A stretch of 64,000 nucleotides of DNA from Pseudomonas simiae (GTDB lineage Bacteria; Pseudomonadota; Gammaproteobacteria; Pseudomonadales; Pseudomonadaceae): positions 496,001 through 560,000 of the forward strand of contig NZ_FOKB01000001.1 of the NCBI RefSeq assembly GCF_900111895.1, written 5' to 3'. Positions 18,366-27,751 of the stretch are shown in pieces (positions within the stretch are counted from its first letter, which is position 1; the number at the start of each line of letters is the position of its first letter). The notes below the pieces were generated by a model, which was not told the origin of the DNA, made no database searches, and saw nothing but the letters and a program-made list of their open reading frames with translations. The position numbers and the translations under genes are program-made.

Positions 18366-19318
18366 ATGCACATCTCTTCCGGCCGCTGGGTCTACGGTTT
18401 TCTGCTGACCCTGCTGACCGCGCTGCTCTGGGGCATTCTGCCGATCAAACTCAAGCAGGTGCTGCAAGTGATGGACCCGATCACCGTCACCTGGTTTCGC
18501 CTGATCGTGGCCGGCAGTTGCCTGTTCGTCTACCTGGCGCTGACCAAGCGCTTGCCCAGACGCAGCGTGTTGGGCCCCAAGGGCGGATGGCTGGTAGGGA
18601 TGGCGGTGTGTGGGCTGGTGGGCAACTACGTGTTGTACCTGGTGGGTCTGAAAAGGCTCAGCCCTGGTACGGCGCAACTGGTGGTGCAGATGGGGCCGAT
18701 CTTCTTGATGATCGCCAGTGTGTTTGTGTTCAAGGAGCGCTTCAGTCGCGGGCAGGTACTCGGGCTGTTTGTGTTGATCGCAGGCTTCGGCCTGTTCTTC
18801 AATCAGCGCCTGGAAGAGTTGCTGACGTCCCTTGGCGCCTATACCGCCGGCGTGCTGACCATCCTGCTCGCCACGTCTATTTGGGTGTTCTACGCCCTGG
18901 GCCAGAAGCAGTTGCTGACGGTATGGAATTCGCTGCAAGTGATGATGGTGATCTACCTCACCTGCGCCTTGTTGCTCACGCCTTGGGCGCATCCACTGGA
19001 GGCCTTGGACCTGAGCCCACTGCAAGCCTGGCTGTTGCTGGCGTGCTGCATGAATACCCTGGTGGCCTACGGTGCCTTTGCCGAAGCGCTGGCCCACTGG
19101 GAAGCGTCGCGGGTCAGCGCGACCTTGGCGCTCACACCTCTGGTGACCTTTGTGGCAGTCGCCCTGGCGGCGTGGCTGTGGCCGGCGTATGTGCAGGCTG
19201 AAGAAATCAACGCCCTGGGTTATGCCGGGGCATTGGTGGTGGTGCTGGGCTCGGCGACCGTGGCGCTGGCGCCGTCGTTGCTCGCCGGGCTCAAGGCCCG
19301 GCGGTTACGCGTGGCGCC

Positions 19319-19322
<4 letters not shown>
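18366..19322 (+). CDS. EamA/DMT superfamily transporter
   Basis: A 318-residue integral membrane protein with about ten hydrophobic helices arranged as two EamA repeats: the first opens [20 protein letters not shown], the second near [22 protein letters not shown]. Members of the drug/metabolite transporter superfamily export small metabolites or amino acids; substrate not predictable. The gene overlaps the 3' end of fumC by 4 bases in convergent orientation, so the two transcripts end within each other. Confidence 0.88.
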
Positions 19323-20701
<1,379 letters not shown>

Positions 20702-20894
20702 CGGGCACACTCCTTCAGGTCTGTTTGCGCAGTTTAGGCCTTGATCGACCGGTGGGGTTCCCTAAAAGACGTTTCATCGGGTTCATCCCCCGAGAATCCT
20801 TGTCCTACGAGGCCTGGGGTTGAGCCCTAAGGTTTTTTAGGCGCAGAATGGGCGCCCTTGGGGTCTTACCTCGCCTGCTAGAAAAGGAAACTCG

Positions 20895-21416
20895 ATGACT
20901 CGTCTTCGTGCCATCTGTACCGCGGTTGCTCTGGTTTGCGCCAGCGGCCAGGTTTTTGCCGATACCGCCAGCCACAACGCCAGTGCCGAAGCCTTCCTTA
21001 CCCTGGCCCACGCTGACAAGCTGGGTACCCCGGTGTACATGCAAGTGCAGCAAATGTTCGCCCAGCGTTTCGAACAGACCAAGGCGCCTGCCGCCAAGCA
21101 GTCCGTACTGGACAGCTACCAGGCCAAGGCCAACGCTGCCCTGGACCAGGCTATCGGCTGGCCAAAACTGAAACCGGACATGGTCAAGCTCTACACCACC
21201 AACTTCAGCGAATCCGAACTCAAGGACCTGGTTGCTTTCTACCAGTCGCCGTTGGGCAAGAAAGTCCTGGAAAAAATGCCGCAACTGACCCAGCAATCGG
21301 CCCAGATGACCCAGGCCAAGCTGGAAAGCGCCGTGCCGGTGGTGAACAAGCTGCTGGAAGACATGACCAACGAACTGGCACCGGCGAAGAAACCCGCCGC
21401 CCCTGCCAAGAAGTAA
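20895..21416 (+). CDS. DUF2059 domain-containing exported protein
   Basis: A 173-residue protein with a clear Sec signal peptide (MTRLRAICTAVALVCASGQVFA, cleavage after VFA). The DUF2059 core follows (LKPDMVKLYTTNFSESELKDLVAFYQSPLGKKVLEKMP), then a Lys/Ala/Pro-rich tail. It is probably periplasmic; function is not established in this family. It lies 12 bases upstream of bolA, so the pair is likely co-transcribed, an arrangement conserved in Pseudomonas as I recall. AAAAGGAAACTCG precedes the ATG. Confidence 0.88.
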   Translation: MTRLRAICTAVALVCASGQVFADTASHNASAEAFLTLAHADKLGTPVYMQVQQMFAQRFEQTKAPAAKQSVLDSYQAKANAALDQAIGWPKLKPDMVKLYTTNFSESELKDLVAFYQSPLGKKVLEKMPQLTQQSAQMTQAKLESAVPVVNKLLEDMTNELAPAKKPAAPAKK

Positions 21417-21428
21417 GTGGAGCCGGCA

Positions 21429-21722
21429 ATGACCATGCAACAGCGTATCGAAACGGCACTTGCCGCACTGGGCCCGAATCACTTGAGCGTGCTGGATGAA
21501 AGCCATATGCACAGCCGTGGGTTGCAGACCCACTTCAAGGCTGTGCTGGTGAGCCAGCAGTTCGATGGGCTCAACCGCGTCAAGCGCCACCAGAAGGTCT
21601 ACGCCACCCTGGGTGACCTGATGAGCGAGTTTCATGCGCTGGCGCTGCATACCTACACGCCTGAAGAATGGGCGAAAATCGACGCAGCCCCGGCCTCGCC
21701 GACCTGCGCCGGCGGGCATTGA
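21429..21722 (+). CDS. bolA: BolA family protein
   Basis: A 97-residue BolA/YrbA-type protein: MTMQQRIETALAALGPNHLSV, then the signature DESHMHSRGLQTHFKAVLVS and FDGLNRVKRHQKVYATLGDLM. BolA proteins work with monothiol glutaredoxins in iron-sulphur trafficking and affect cell shape and stress responses. The conserved His residues that can share an Fe-S cluster (HMH and the HQ of KRHQKVY) are present. GGAG is about 6 bases before the ATG. It is the last core gene before the Tc toxin locus. Confidence 0.93.
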   Translation: MTMQQRIETALAALGPNHLSVLDESHMHSRGLQTHFKAVLVSQQFDGLNRVKRHQKVYATLGDLMSEFHALALHTYTPEEWAKIDAAPASPTCAGGH

Positions 21723-21729
21723 GGTTGTC

Positions 21730-21767
21730 TGCAGGTTTCAACCGGCGATGACCGGTTGATGCCTGCA
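21730..21767 (+). terminator. Stem-loop after bolA, probable transcription end
   Basis: Arms TGCAGG-TTT-CAACCGG and CCGGTTG-ATG-CCTGCA form a long hairpin with a 3x3 internal loop and 6-base apical loop, 8 bases after the bolA stop. No T tract follows, so it is either a Rho-assisted end or an mRNA-stabilising structure. Confidence 0.5.
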
Positions 21768-21842
21768 TACCCTGATACCTCCTTTCTCCAAGACATGATC
21801 CTTAGGCTTTTCTGACCATTGTGTCATTGGGGTCAGGAAATC

Positions 21843-24836
21843 ATGCCTATTTCACTTCACCGAAACACTCCCTCACTTACGGCATTCGACCCACGTGGAT
21901 TGATTGTTCGTAACGTCGAGTATCACCGCTCAAGCGCACAGTCTGAACCGCAAGTGCGCATTCATCGTCAGGTGTTTGACAGTTCCGGCTTGATGATCGA
22001 GCAGTGGGATCCGCGTCTGTTGCAATTGTCGCACTCAGAGGCTGGCACCCGGGCCAATCAACGCACGGTCTACAGCCTTGGCGGGAATGCATTGCGCATC
22101 GACAGCGTGGATGCCGGCTGGCGGCTCACGTTACCGGGTGAGGCCGGGCAGTTATTGGAAGAGTGGGATGGGCGGGGCGCTCATCAGGCGCATCACTACG
22201 ATCAATACGTGCGGCCTATCGCCGTTTTCGAGCAAGCGGCCAATGACGAGCAACCGCTGTGTGTCGAGCGTATTGCCTATGCTTCACACTCGCTTGAGGA
22301 AGCCGCACACAATCGCTGTGGCCGGGTGATTCGGCATGATGACGGCGGTGGTTCGTTGTTCCACGAGTTGTATGGTCTGCACGGAGAAGTTGTCCGGCAA
22401 ACTCGACGCTTCCGGCAGGCGACTGCGGCGCTGGATTGGCCGCTGGACGATGCACAACGCGACGCACGCCTGGAGCCTGAGCATTTCCAGGCCTCAACGG
22501 GTTTCAGCGCGCTGGGTGAGCGCTTGCATCATACGGATGCCAAGGGCAATCGCCTTGAGTATGCCTATGGCATTGACGGCCAACCGGCGAGCATCGTTGT
22601 GTTGCCCACGGGCGGCGTGCGCACGCCGTTGATGGGCCAGCGTCGCTACAATGCGGCGGGCCAAGTGATCAGTGAGCGCGCGGGGAATGGCGTTGTGCGT
22701 ACCCTGCTTTACCGTGAAACCGATGGTCGCTTGCGGCAGATGAGTGCCCGTGTGCAAGGGGCGGCGAGCACGGCGCTGCAAGACCTGACCTACGATTATG
22801 ATTGCGTCGGCAACATTGTGCGGATCGACGACCTTGCCCAGCCGACACAATGGTCGAGCAACACCCGGATCAGTTCGGCCTGCGTCTATGAGTACGACAC
22901 ATTATCGCAATTGACCAAGGCCAGCGGGCGCGAAACCGCTGGCAACCAGGGGGGACCCGCGTTACCCGCAAGGCTGGAGTTCGGCTCGACTGACGACAGC
23001 GTCTGGCGTCGCTACACCCAACAGTTCAGCTATGACGCGGCCGGCAATTTGCTTGAGTTGCAGCATGTGCCCAGCAGTGGCACGGGTTTCACGCGCCGGA
23101 TGAGCGTGGCCGCCACCAGTAATCATTTCATGCCGCAGGCCGACGGCAGTGCCGTGTCGGGGTGGGGGCAGGACTTTGACCGGAACGGCAATCTGCAAGC
23201 GTTTGAGGGCCATCATGGGATGGGCTGGGATGTGCGCAATCAACTGGTGCGCATCACCCAGGTGCAGCGCGAGGGAGGAAACGACGATGAGGAGCGCTAT
23301 GCGTACGACGCAACCGGTCGACGCATCCTCAAGCGCCGGGTAACCCACGCCAAGGGCGTGTCGCATACGGCGCAGGTGCGCTACTTGCCAGGGTTGGAGA
23401 TTCGCCATGACAGTGCAACGGGTGAGCAACTGAATGTACTCAACCTCGATGTCGGTACCCTTACCGTCCGGCTACTGTTCTGGGATCGTCACCCTTCGGG
23501 GAGCAGCCAGGATGTGCAGATCCGTTATGGCTTGTCCGACCACTTGGGCAGCAGCACGATGGAACTGGGTGAGCAGGCACAGCTGCTCAGCCAGGAAAGC
23601 TATTATCCCTACGGTGGTACCGCGTGGTGGGCGGCGAAAAGCGCCAGCGAGGCGAGCTATAAATTCATCCGTTATTCGGGCAAGGAGCGCGATGCCAGTG
23701 GGCTGTCCTACTACGGCTTCAGGTATTACGCGCCGTGGTTGTGTCGCTGGATCAGCCCGGACCCGACCGGCGATGCCGATGGCTTGAATTTGTACGCCAT
23801 GGTCGGCGGCAACCCCGTTACCAAGGTCGATGAGCAGGGGCTGACGGCGACACCGGCTTTGGAGCAGCCCCGGCAGACACAACTGCGCAGGCTTTCTATC
23901 AGTCGCAGGCTCGCGCATATGGCGCGTATTGCTCGACCCAGGATGCAGGCGGGCGCATCGGCTGCGATTCGCGATGGTTTATCCACCTATATTGCCAATG
24001 CTATTTCGACAGGTGTCGATCTGGCGGTCTTCAGCAACATCCAGCCCACCGCCCAACGCAACCAAATCTTGCGCCTTACCGTCGCGGTGCTGGATGCCGT
24101 CTCCACGGCACATATGAGCACCGGTGTCGCGGGTAACTGGACGCGATTTGCGCCACAGATCGGCGCTCTTTTTGCGGGTGCTGCGGGTGTGGGGTATACC
24201 GTTTATGGCGATTCGATAGGTGATCAAGCCGAGCACAGCTGGGACCCGGTGGCAGTCCGGCGGTTGGGCGGGCATGTACGCGCACTCTCCAGGGAACTCG
24301 TGCAGCAGGTCCTTCGTGGGCACGGTACCGGCGTCTCCTGGGGCAGCACGCCCCTGCGCGGCAGGGTCACGCGCACCGCCGGAGCAACGGCGGCCTATGG
24401 CCTCGCAACGGTGGCCAACGCGGTATACGGCGGGGAAGTGCCTGCGTTGATGCTGCCCAATGTCACACCCGCAATAGAGGCCTACGATGCAGCGATGGGA
24501 ACGATGATTCGTGGCGGTCACCCGACGGCCACCCATGACTCCCATGGTCAAACCCTGCAGCTGCCGGACCCTGTCGCGACGGCGCACGGAGGGCTGAGCA
24601 GAATGTTCAATCAGGTGTGGACGCATTGGGCTGCGTCCGGTGTCGAGGCATTGGCCGTTGCGCTGACGGGCTCGCCGGTGGCCTCCCAGGGCCGGGTGAC
24701 TCGCAACATTGTGATGGTGGCCCGCGGGATGATTTCTGCGCTGACCGAATGGCGTGGCTTTTTCGTACAGTTTGCCAGGCGCGGGTATTCGACCTTGGAG
24801 GCGGGCTGGCGCCGAGGCCCGCGGCCTACAAAGTAG
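21843..24836 (+). CDS. TccC-like Tc toxin subunit C with RHS core and unknown C-terminal toxin (copy 1)
   Basis: A 997-residue RHS/YD-repeat protein. The N terminus (NTPSLTAFDPRGLIVRNVEYHR) and the run of YD repeats (YDYDCVGNIVRIDDLAQPTQW, YDAAGNLLELQH) are those of Tc toxin C subunits, which with TcB form a cocoon around a toxic peptide. The RHS-associated core closes at GLSYYGFRYYAPWLCRWISPDPTGDADGLNLYAMVGGNP, with Ile637 to Gly666. Residues 667-997 are the variable effector: Ala/Gly-rich, with hydrophobic stretches (FAPQIGALFAGAAGVGY), and not a toxin fold I recognise. The ATG at 21843 with AGGAAAT upstream is preferred over 21819. A stem-loop ends the gene at 24841-24870. Confidence 0.9.
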   Translation: MPISLHRNTPSLTAFDPRGLIVRNVEYHRSSAQSEPQVRIHRQVFDSSGLMIEQWDPRLLQLSHSEAGTRANQRTVYSLGGNALRIDSVDAGWRLTLPGEAGQLLEEWDGRGAHQAHHYDQYVRPIAVFEQAANDEQPLCVERIAYASHSLEEAAHNRCGRVIRHDDGGGSLFHELYGLHGEVVRQTRRFRQATAALDWPLDDAQRDARLEPEHFQASTGFSALGERLHHTDAKGNRLEYAYGIDGQPASIVVLPTGGVRTPLMGQRRYNAAGQVISERAGNGVVRTLLYRETDGRLRQMSARVQGAASTALQDLTYDYDCVGNIVRIDDLAQPTQWSSNTRISSACVYEYDTLSQLTKASGRETAGNQGGPALPARLEFGSTDDSVWRRYTQQFSYDAAGNLLELQHVPSSGTGFTRRMSVAATSNHFMPQADGSAVSGWGQDFDRNGNLQAFEGHHGMGWDVRNQLVRITQVQREGGNDDEERYAYDATGRRILKRRVTHAKGVSHTAQVRYLPGLEIRHDSATGEQLNVLNLDVGTLTVRLLFWDRHPSGSSQDVQIRYGLSDHLGSSTMELGEQAQLLSQESYYPYGGTAWWAAKSASEASYKFIRYSGKERDASGLSYYGFRYYAPWLCRWISPDPTGDADGLNLYAMVGGNPVTKVDEQGLTATPALEQPRQTQLRRLSISRRLAHMARIARPRMQAGASAAIRDGLSTYIANAISTGVDLAVFSNIQPTAQRNQILRLTVAVLDAVSTAHMSTGVAGNWTRFAPQIGALFAGAAGVGYTVYGDSIGDQAEHSWDPVAVRRLGGHVRALSRELVQQVLRGHGTGVSWGSTPLRGRVTRTAGATAAYGLATVANAVYGGEVPALMLPNVTPAIEAYDAAMGTMIRGGHPTATHDSHGQTLQLPDPVATAHGGLSRMFNQVWTHWAASGVEALAVALTGSPVASQGRVTRNIVMVARGMISALTEWRGFFVQFARRGYSTLEAGWRRGPRPTK

Positions 24837-24840
24837 GAGG

Positions 24841-24870
24841 ATGAATGGGCCGCCGCAGCGGCTCATTCAT
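24841..24870 (+). terminator. Stem-loop between the two tccC genes
   Basis: A 13-bp stem (ATGAATGGGCCGC / GCGGCTCATTCAT, one G-T pair) with loop CGCA begins 4 bases after the stop of the first tccC gene. Only a weak AT run (ATATA) follows. It probably ends or attenuates the first gene's transcript, so the second tccC gene likely has its own promoter. Confidence 0.6.
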
Positions 24871-24961
24871 ATATCGACACACTACATTGCGCTCAGTACC
24901 ACGTGTGCGTGTGAGCTATCTCTAGGCTTGGCTGATCGTCTGCTATTCAGGTTGTTACGCC

Positions 24962-27694
24962 ATGTCTCATCTCCTGCACCAACATACGCCCACGCTATCG
25001 GCCATTGATCCTCGTGGTTTGGCGGTCCGCAGCGTGGCCTATCATCGTGACACCTCCCAGGACCTGCCCCGCGCACGTATTGAGCGCCGGGTGTTTGGCA
25101 GCCAAGGGAGGTTGCTGGAACAATGGGACCCACGGCTGCACGCGCTGAGTGAGTCGGCATCGGCCAGCGTCCGCCCCAATCAGCGCCAGTATTACAGCCT
25201 CTCGGGGCAATTGCTGTGTACCGACAGTGTGGACGCCGGCTGGCAGATGTCACTGTTGGGCGGGGGCGGTCAAGTGCTGGAACGCTGGGACGCCCGAGGC
25301 TCTCACCAGTGTTATGAGTACGATACCCAGGTGCGCCCCTTGGCCATCTTCGAACAAGCGGCGGATCAGCCGGCGCGGCGTTGTGTCGAGCGCCTGACCT
25401 ATGCGGCAGCCGCGCCCGCCGAGAGGGCTGGCAACCGTTGTGGTCGACTGATTCGTCATGCGGACCCGGCCGGTGTTTTGTGGATGGGTGGGTACGGGAT
25501 CGGTGGGAGCGTCATCAAGCAGACTCGACGGTTTCGCATGGATACTCCGACAGTTGACTGGCCGCCGAGCGATGAAACTCAAGCCGAACAGCTAGAGCCC
25601 AACGCCCATACCACGACCTGGCGCTACGATGCCTTGGGGGCGCTGTTGGAGCAGATCGACGCCAAGGGCAATCGTCGGCACCAGCGCTATGGGCAACAAG
25701 GCTGGCTGCTGGAGGTTGCGCTGACCCTGCGCGGGGGCACGCGCCAAGTGTTGATGAACCAGCGTGTGTACAACGCCAGCGGTCTGGTGGAGTCCGAACG
25801 GATGGGCAATGACGTCACCAAGAGGGCGAAATACGCCGCCGAAGATAATCGTTTGTTGCAGCTGACGGTGTATCGCAAGGGCGAGGCCGCCAAGCCTCTA
25901 CAGGACCTTGTGTACGAGTACGATCCGGTAGGTAACATCCTCAGCCTCAGCGACCAGGCCCAGCCGACTAAATGGCAAAGCAATGCTCGTGTTGATGCGG
26001 TCAGTCGTTACCAGTACGACAGTTTGTACCAGTTAACCCAGGCCAGCGGTCGGGAAAATGCCGGCAACAGAGGTGGTCAGGCAACTGCGGAGCGGGTGAC
26101 GTTCGGTGCAACCGCTCCCGGACTCTGGCGCAATTACACCCAGCATTACACCTACGATGAGAGTGGCAACTTGACACGTCTCCGCCATGTGCCGAGCAGT
26201 GGAGCAGGTTATACCCGGGACATGAATGTAGCAGTGGGCAGCAATCGCGCCTTGTCGGTCACTGACGGAGCGCCGCAACCATGGGCAACGATGTTTGATG
26301 CCAGCGGCAACCAACAAATATTGGGCAGCGGCCAGCAGTTAGGCTGGAACGTACGTAATCAACTCACCCACGCGACGCAGGTGCGGCGCGCGCAGGGTGA
26401 TCCTGATGTGGAACGTTACCTCTACGATGGCCAAGGCCAGCGGGCAGCCAAGATCAGAAGCCAGCAGGTCGCTGGGAAACCCCATACACATATCACGTGT
26501 TACTTGCCGGGTTTGCACCTGCATGGACAACCTGGCAAGCGCTTGAGCGTGCTGGAGATTGATACGGGCGGCGGCCGGGCCACGGTGTTGCAGCGGGAGG
26601 CCGGTGGCCCCAGTGATATGAGTGAAGAACAGCTTCAGTTCAGTATCCTTGATCACCTCAATAGCCATTTACTGGAGCTGGACGGGCAAGCGCAGTTGTT
26701 GAGCCAGGAACATTATTATCCTTATGGCGCAACGGCGTGGTGGGCTACCAACGGTACGCAGAGGGCTACCTATCAGGTTCGCCGTTACGCGGGTAAGGAG
26801 CGCGACGCAACAGGGCTGTATTACTACGGATCGCGGTATTACGCGCCGTGGTTGCAACGATGGATCAGCCCGGACCCTTTGGGTGATGTGGACGGTCTGA
26901 ATCTGTACGCCATGACGTTGGGCAACCCCCTGCGATTCACGGATGCCGATGGCACGCAAGCGTCGTTTGGCGAACAATTTCAACCCAGTCGAGGCGACAT
27001 CATTTTCGGTAAGGGCAGTACCGTGACAAGCTACCGCAGCTTTTGGTCAAAGCTGACGGCACGTGGGGACGCAATGGTCACCTATTTCGGGGCTGAAGAG
27101 ATGGGCGCGGCGATGGCAAGGTTGAAAAAAGAACTCATCCCTATGTACGTTGAGTACGGGAAGGGCAGGCTCACCGACGATGAGTTTGAACAACAGCTCC
27201 AGGTGCATGGCGCACCGATCGCGCAGCAGTTCTATGACGCCATTAAGTCGAAGTATGCGGGCTGTACGTCGACCGCCGCCAACCGAGCGTTCGCGAAGAA
27301 ATTCGTGAGTGACTATTCTTCTGGTACCTATTCGTTCGAGAAAACCCTTTTAGACCATGGCATGAGCTTGCGTACGTTCGAGGGCAAGCTGGTCAGTCGC
27401 GCCAGTAAGTCAGCGTTGAAAACGCTGACGGACCCTCAGAGTATTCGCCATGTGCATTTTGCGCTTGATCATCTGGATATGGCCAACGTGATCAATAAGA
27501 CCGAGACCTCTTTCGCGGGTTCGGAGCTGCGCTGGCTTTATCGACATCGATCGCGCGTGCCAGGCCATGTGACGTTCTATCATCAGAAACAACAGGTTGA
27601 CGCCCCTTGGCGGTCCGACCCTTCCCTCTGGCGTCGCTACAAACCGGTCAGCTCACTATCCCGCTCCAGGGGTTCAATACGGGCGACGCACTGA
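24962..27694 (+). CDS. TccC-like Tc toxin subunit C with a different C-terminal toxin (copy 2)
   Basis: A 910-residue paralogue of the preceding gene. It has the same N terminus type (HTPTLSAIDPRGLAVRSVAYHR), YD repeats and RHS core (GLYYYGSRYYAPWLQRWISPDPLGDVDGLNLYAMTLGNP, ending near Gly664). The two cores are clearly homologous but well diverged, so this is not a recent duplication. Residues 665-910 share no visible similarity with copy 1. They include a terminal block, HVHFALDHLDMANVINK...GSELRWLYRHR...GHVTFYHQ (from about residue 827), that I have the impression recurs at the end of some Pseudomonas and Photorhabdus toxins. The enzymatic activity is not recognisable to me. The ribosome-binding site is weak. 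Confidence 0.9.
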   Translation: MSHLLHQHTPTLSAIDPRGLAVRSVAYHRDTSQDLPRARIERRVFGSQGRLLEQWDPRLHALSESASASVRPNQRQYYSLSGQLLCTDSVDAGWQMSLLGGGGQVLERWDARGSHQCYEYDTQVRPLAIFEQAADQPARRCVERLTYAAAAPAERAGNRCGRLIRHADPAGVLWMGGYGIGGSVIKQTRRFRMDTPTVDWPPSDETQAEQLEPNAHTTTWRYDALGALLEQIDAKGNRRHQRYGQQGWLLEVALTLRGGTRQVLMNQRVYNASGLVESERMGNDVTKRAKYAAEDNRLLQLTVYRKGEAAKPLQDLVYEYDPVGNILSLSDQAQPTKWQSNARVDAVSRYQYDSLYQLTQASGRENAGNRGGQATAERVTFGATAPGLWRNYTQHYTYDESGNLTRLRHVPSSGAGYTRDMNVAVGSNRALSVTDGAPQPWATMFDASGNQQILGSGQQLGWNVRNQLTHATQVRRAQGDPDVERYLYDGQGQRAAKIRSQQVAGKPHTHITCYLPGLHLHGQPGKRLSVLEIDTGGGRATVLQREAGGPSDMSEEQLQFSILDHLNSHLLELDGQAQLLSQEHYYPYGATAWWATNGTQRATYQVRRYAGKERDATGLYYYGSRYYAPWLQRWISPDPLGDVDGLNLYAMTLGNPLRFTDADGTQASFGEQFQPSRGDIIFGKGSTVTSYRSFWSKLTARGDAMVTYFGAEEMGAAMARLKKELIPMYVEYGKGRLTDDEFEQQLQVHGAPIAQQFYDAIKSKYAGCTSTAANRAFAKKFVSDYSSGTYSFEKTLLDHGMSLRTFEGKLVSRASKSALKTLTDPQSIRHVHFALDHLDMANVINKTETSFAGSELRWLYRHRSRVPGHVTFYHQKQQVDAPWRSDPSLWRRYKPVSSLSRSRGSIRATH

Positions 27695-27704
27695 CTGAAC
27701 GGTT

Positions 27705-27742
27705 CAGCGTGGCCGCCTTGCAATGGTGAGGTGGCCACGCTG
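27705..27742. terminator. Dyad between convergent tccC and tcaC ends
   Basis: A 10-bp perfect inverted repeat (CAGCGTGGCC / GGCCACGCTG, 18-base spacer) fills the 57-base gap between the convergent stop codons, preceded by a small palindrome CTGAAC-G-GTTCAG at 27695-27707. No T tract. It could act as a bidirectional transcription end. Confidence 0.45.
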
Positions 27743-27751
27743 GCCCAGGCT

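Noticed and set aside
21843..27694. T6SS or wapA-type RHS effectors
   Set aside because: No PAAR or VgrG domain or T6SS gene is near; the N termini, size and adjacent TcA/TcB genes fit TccC subunits.
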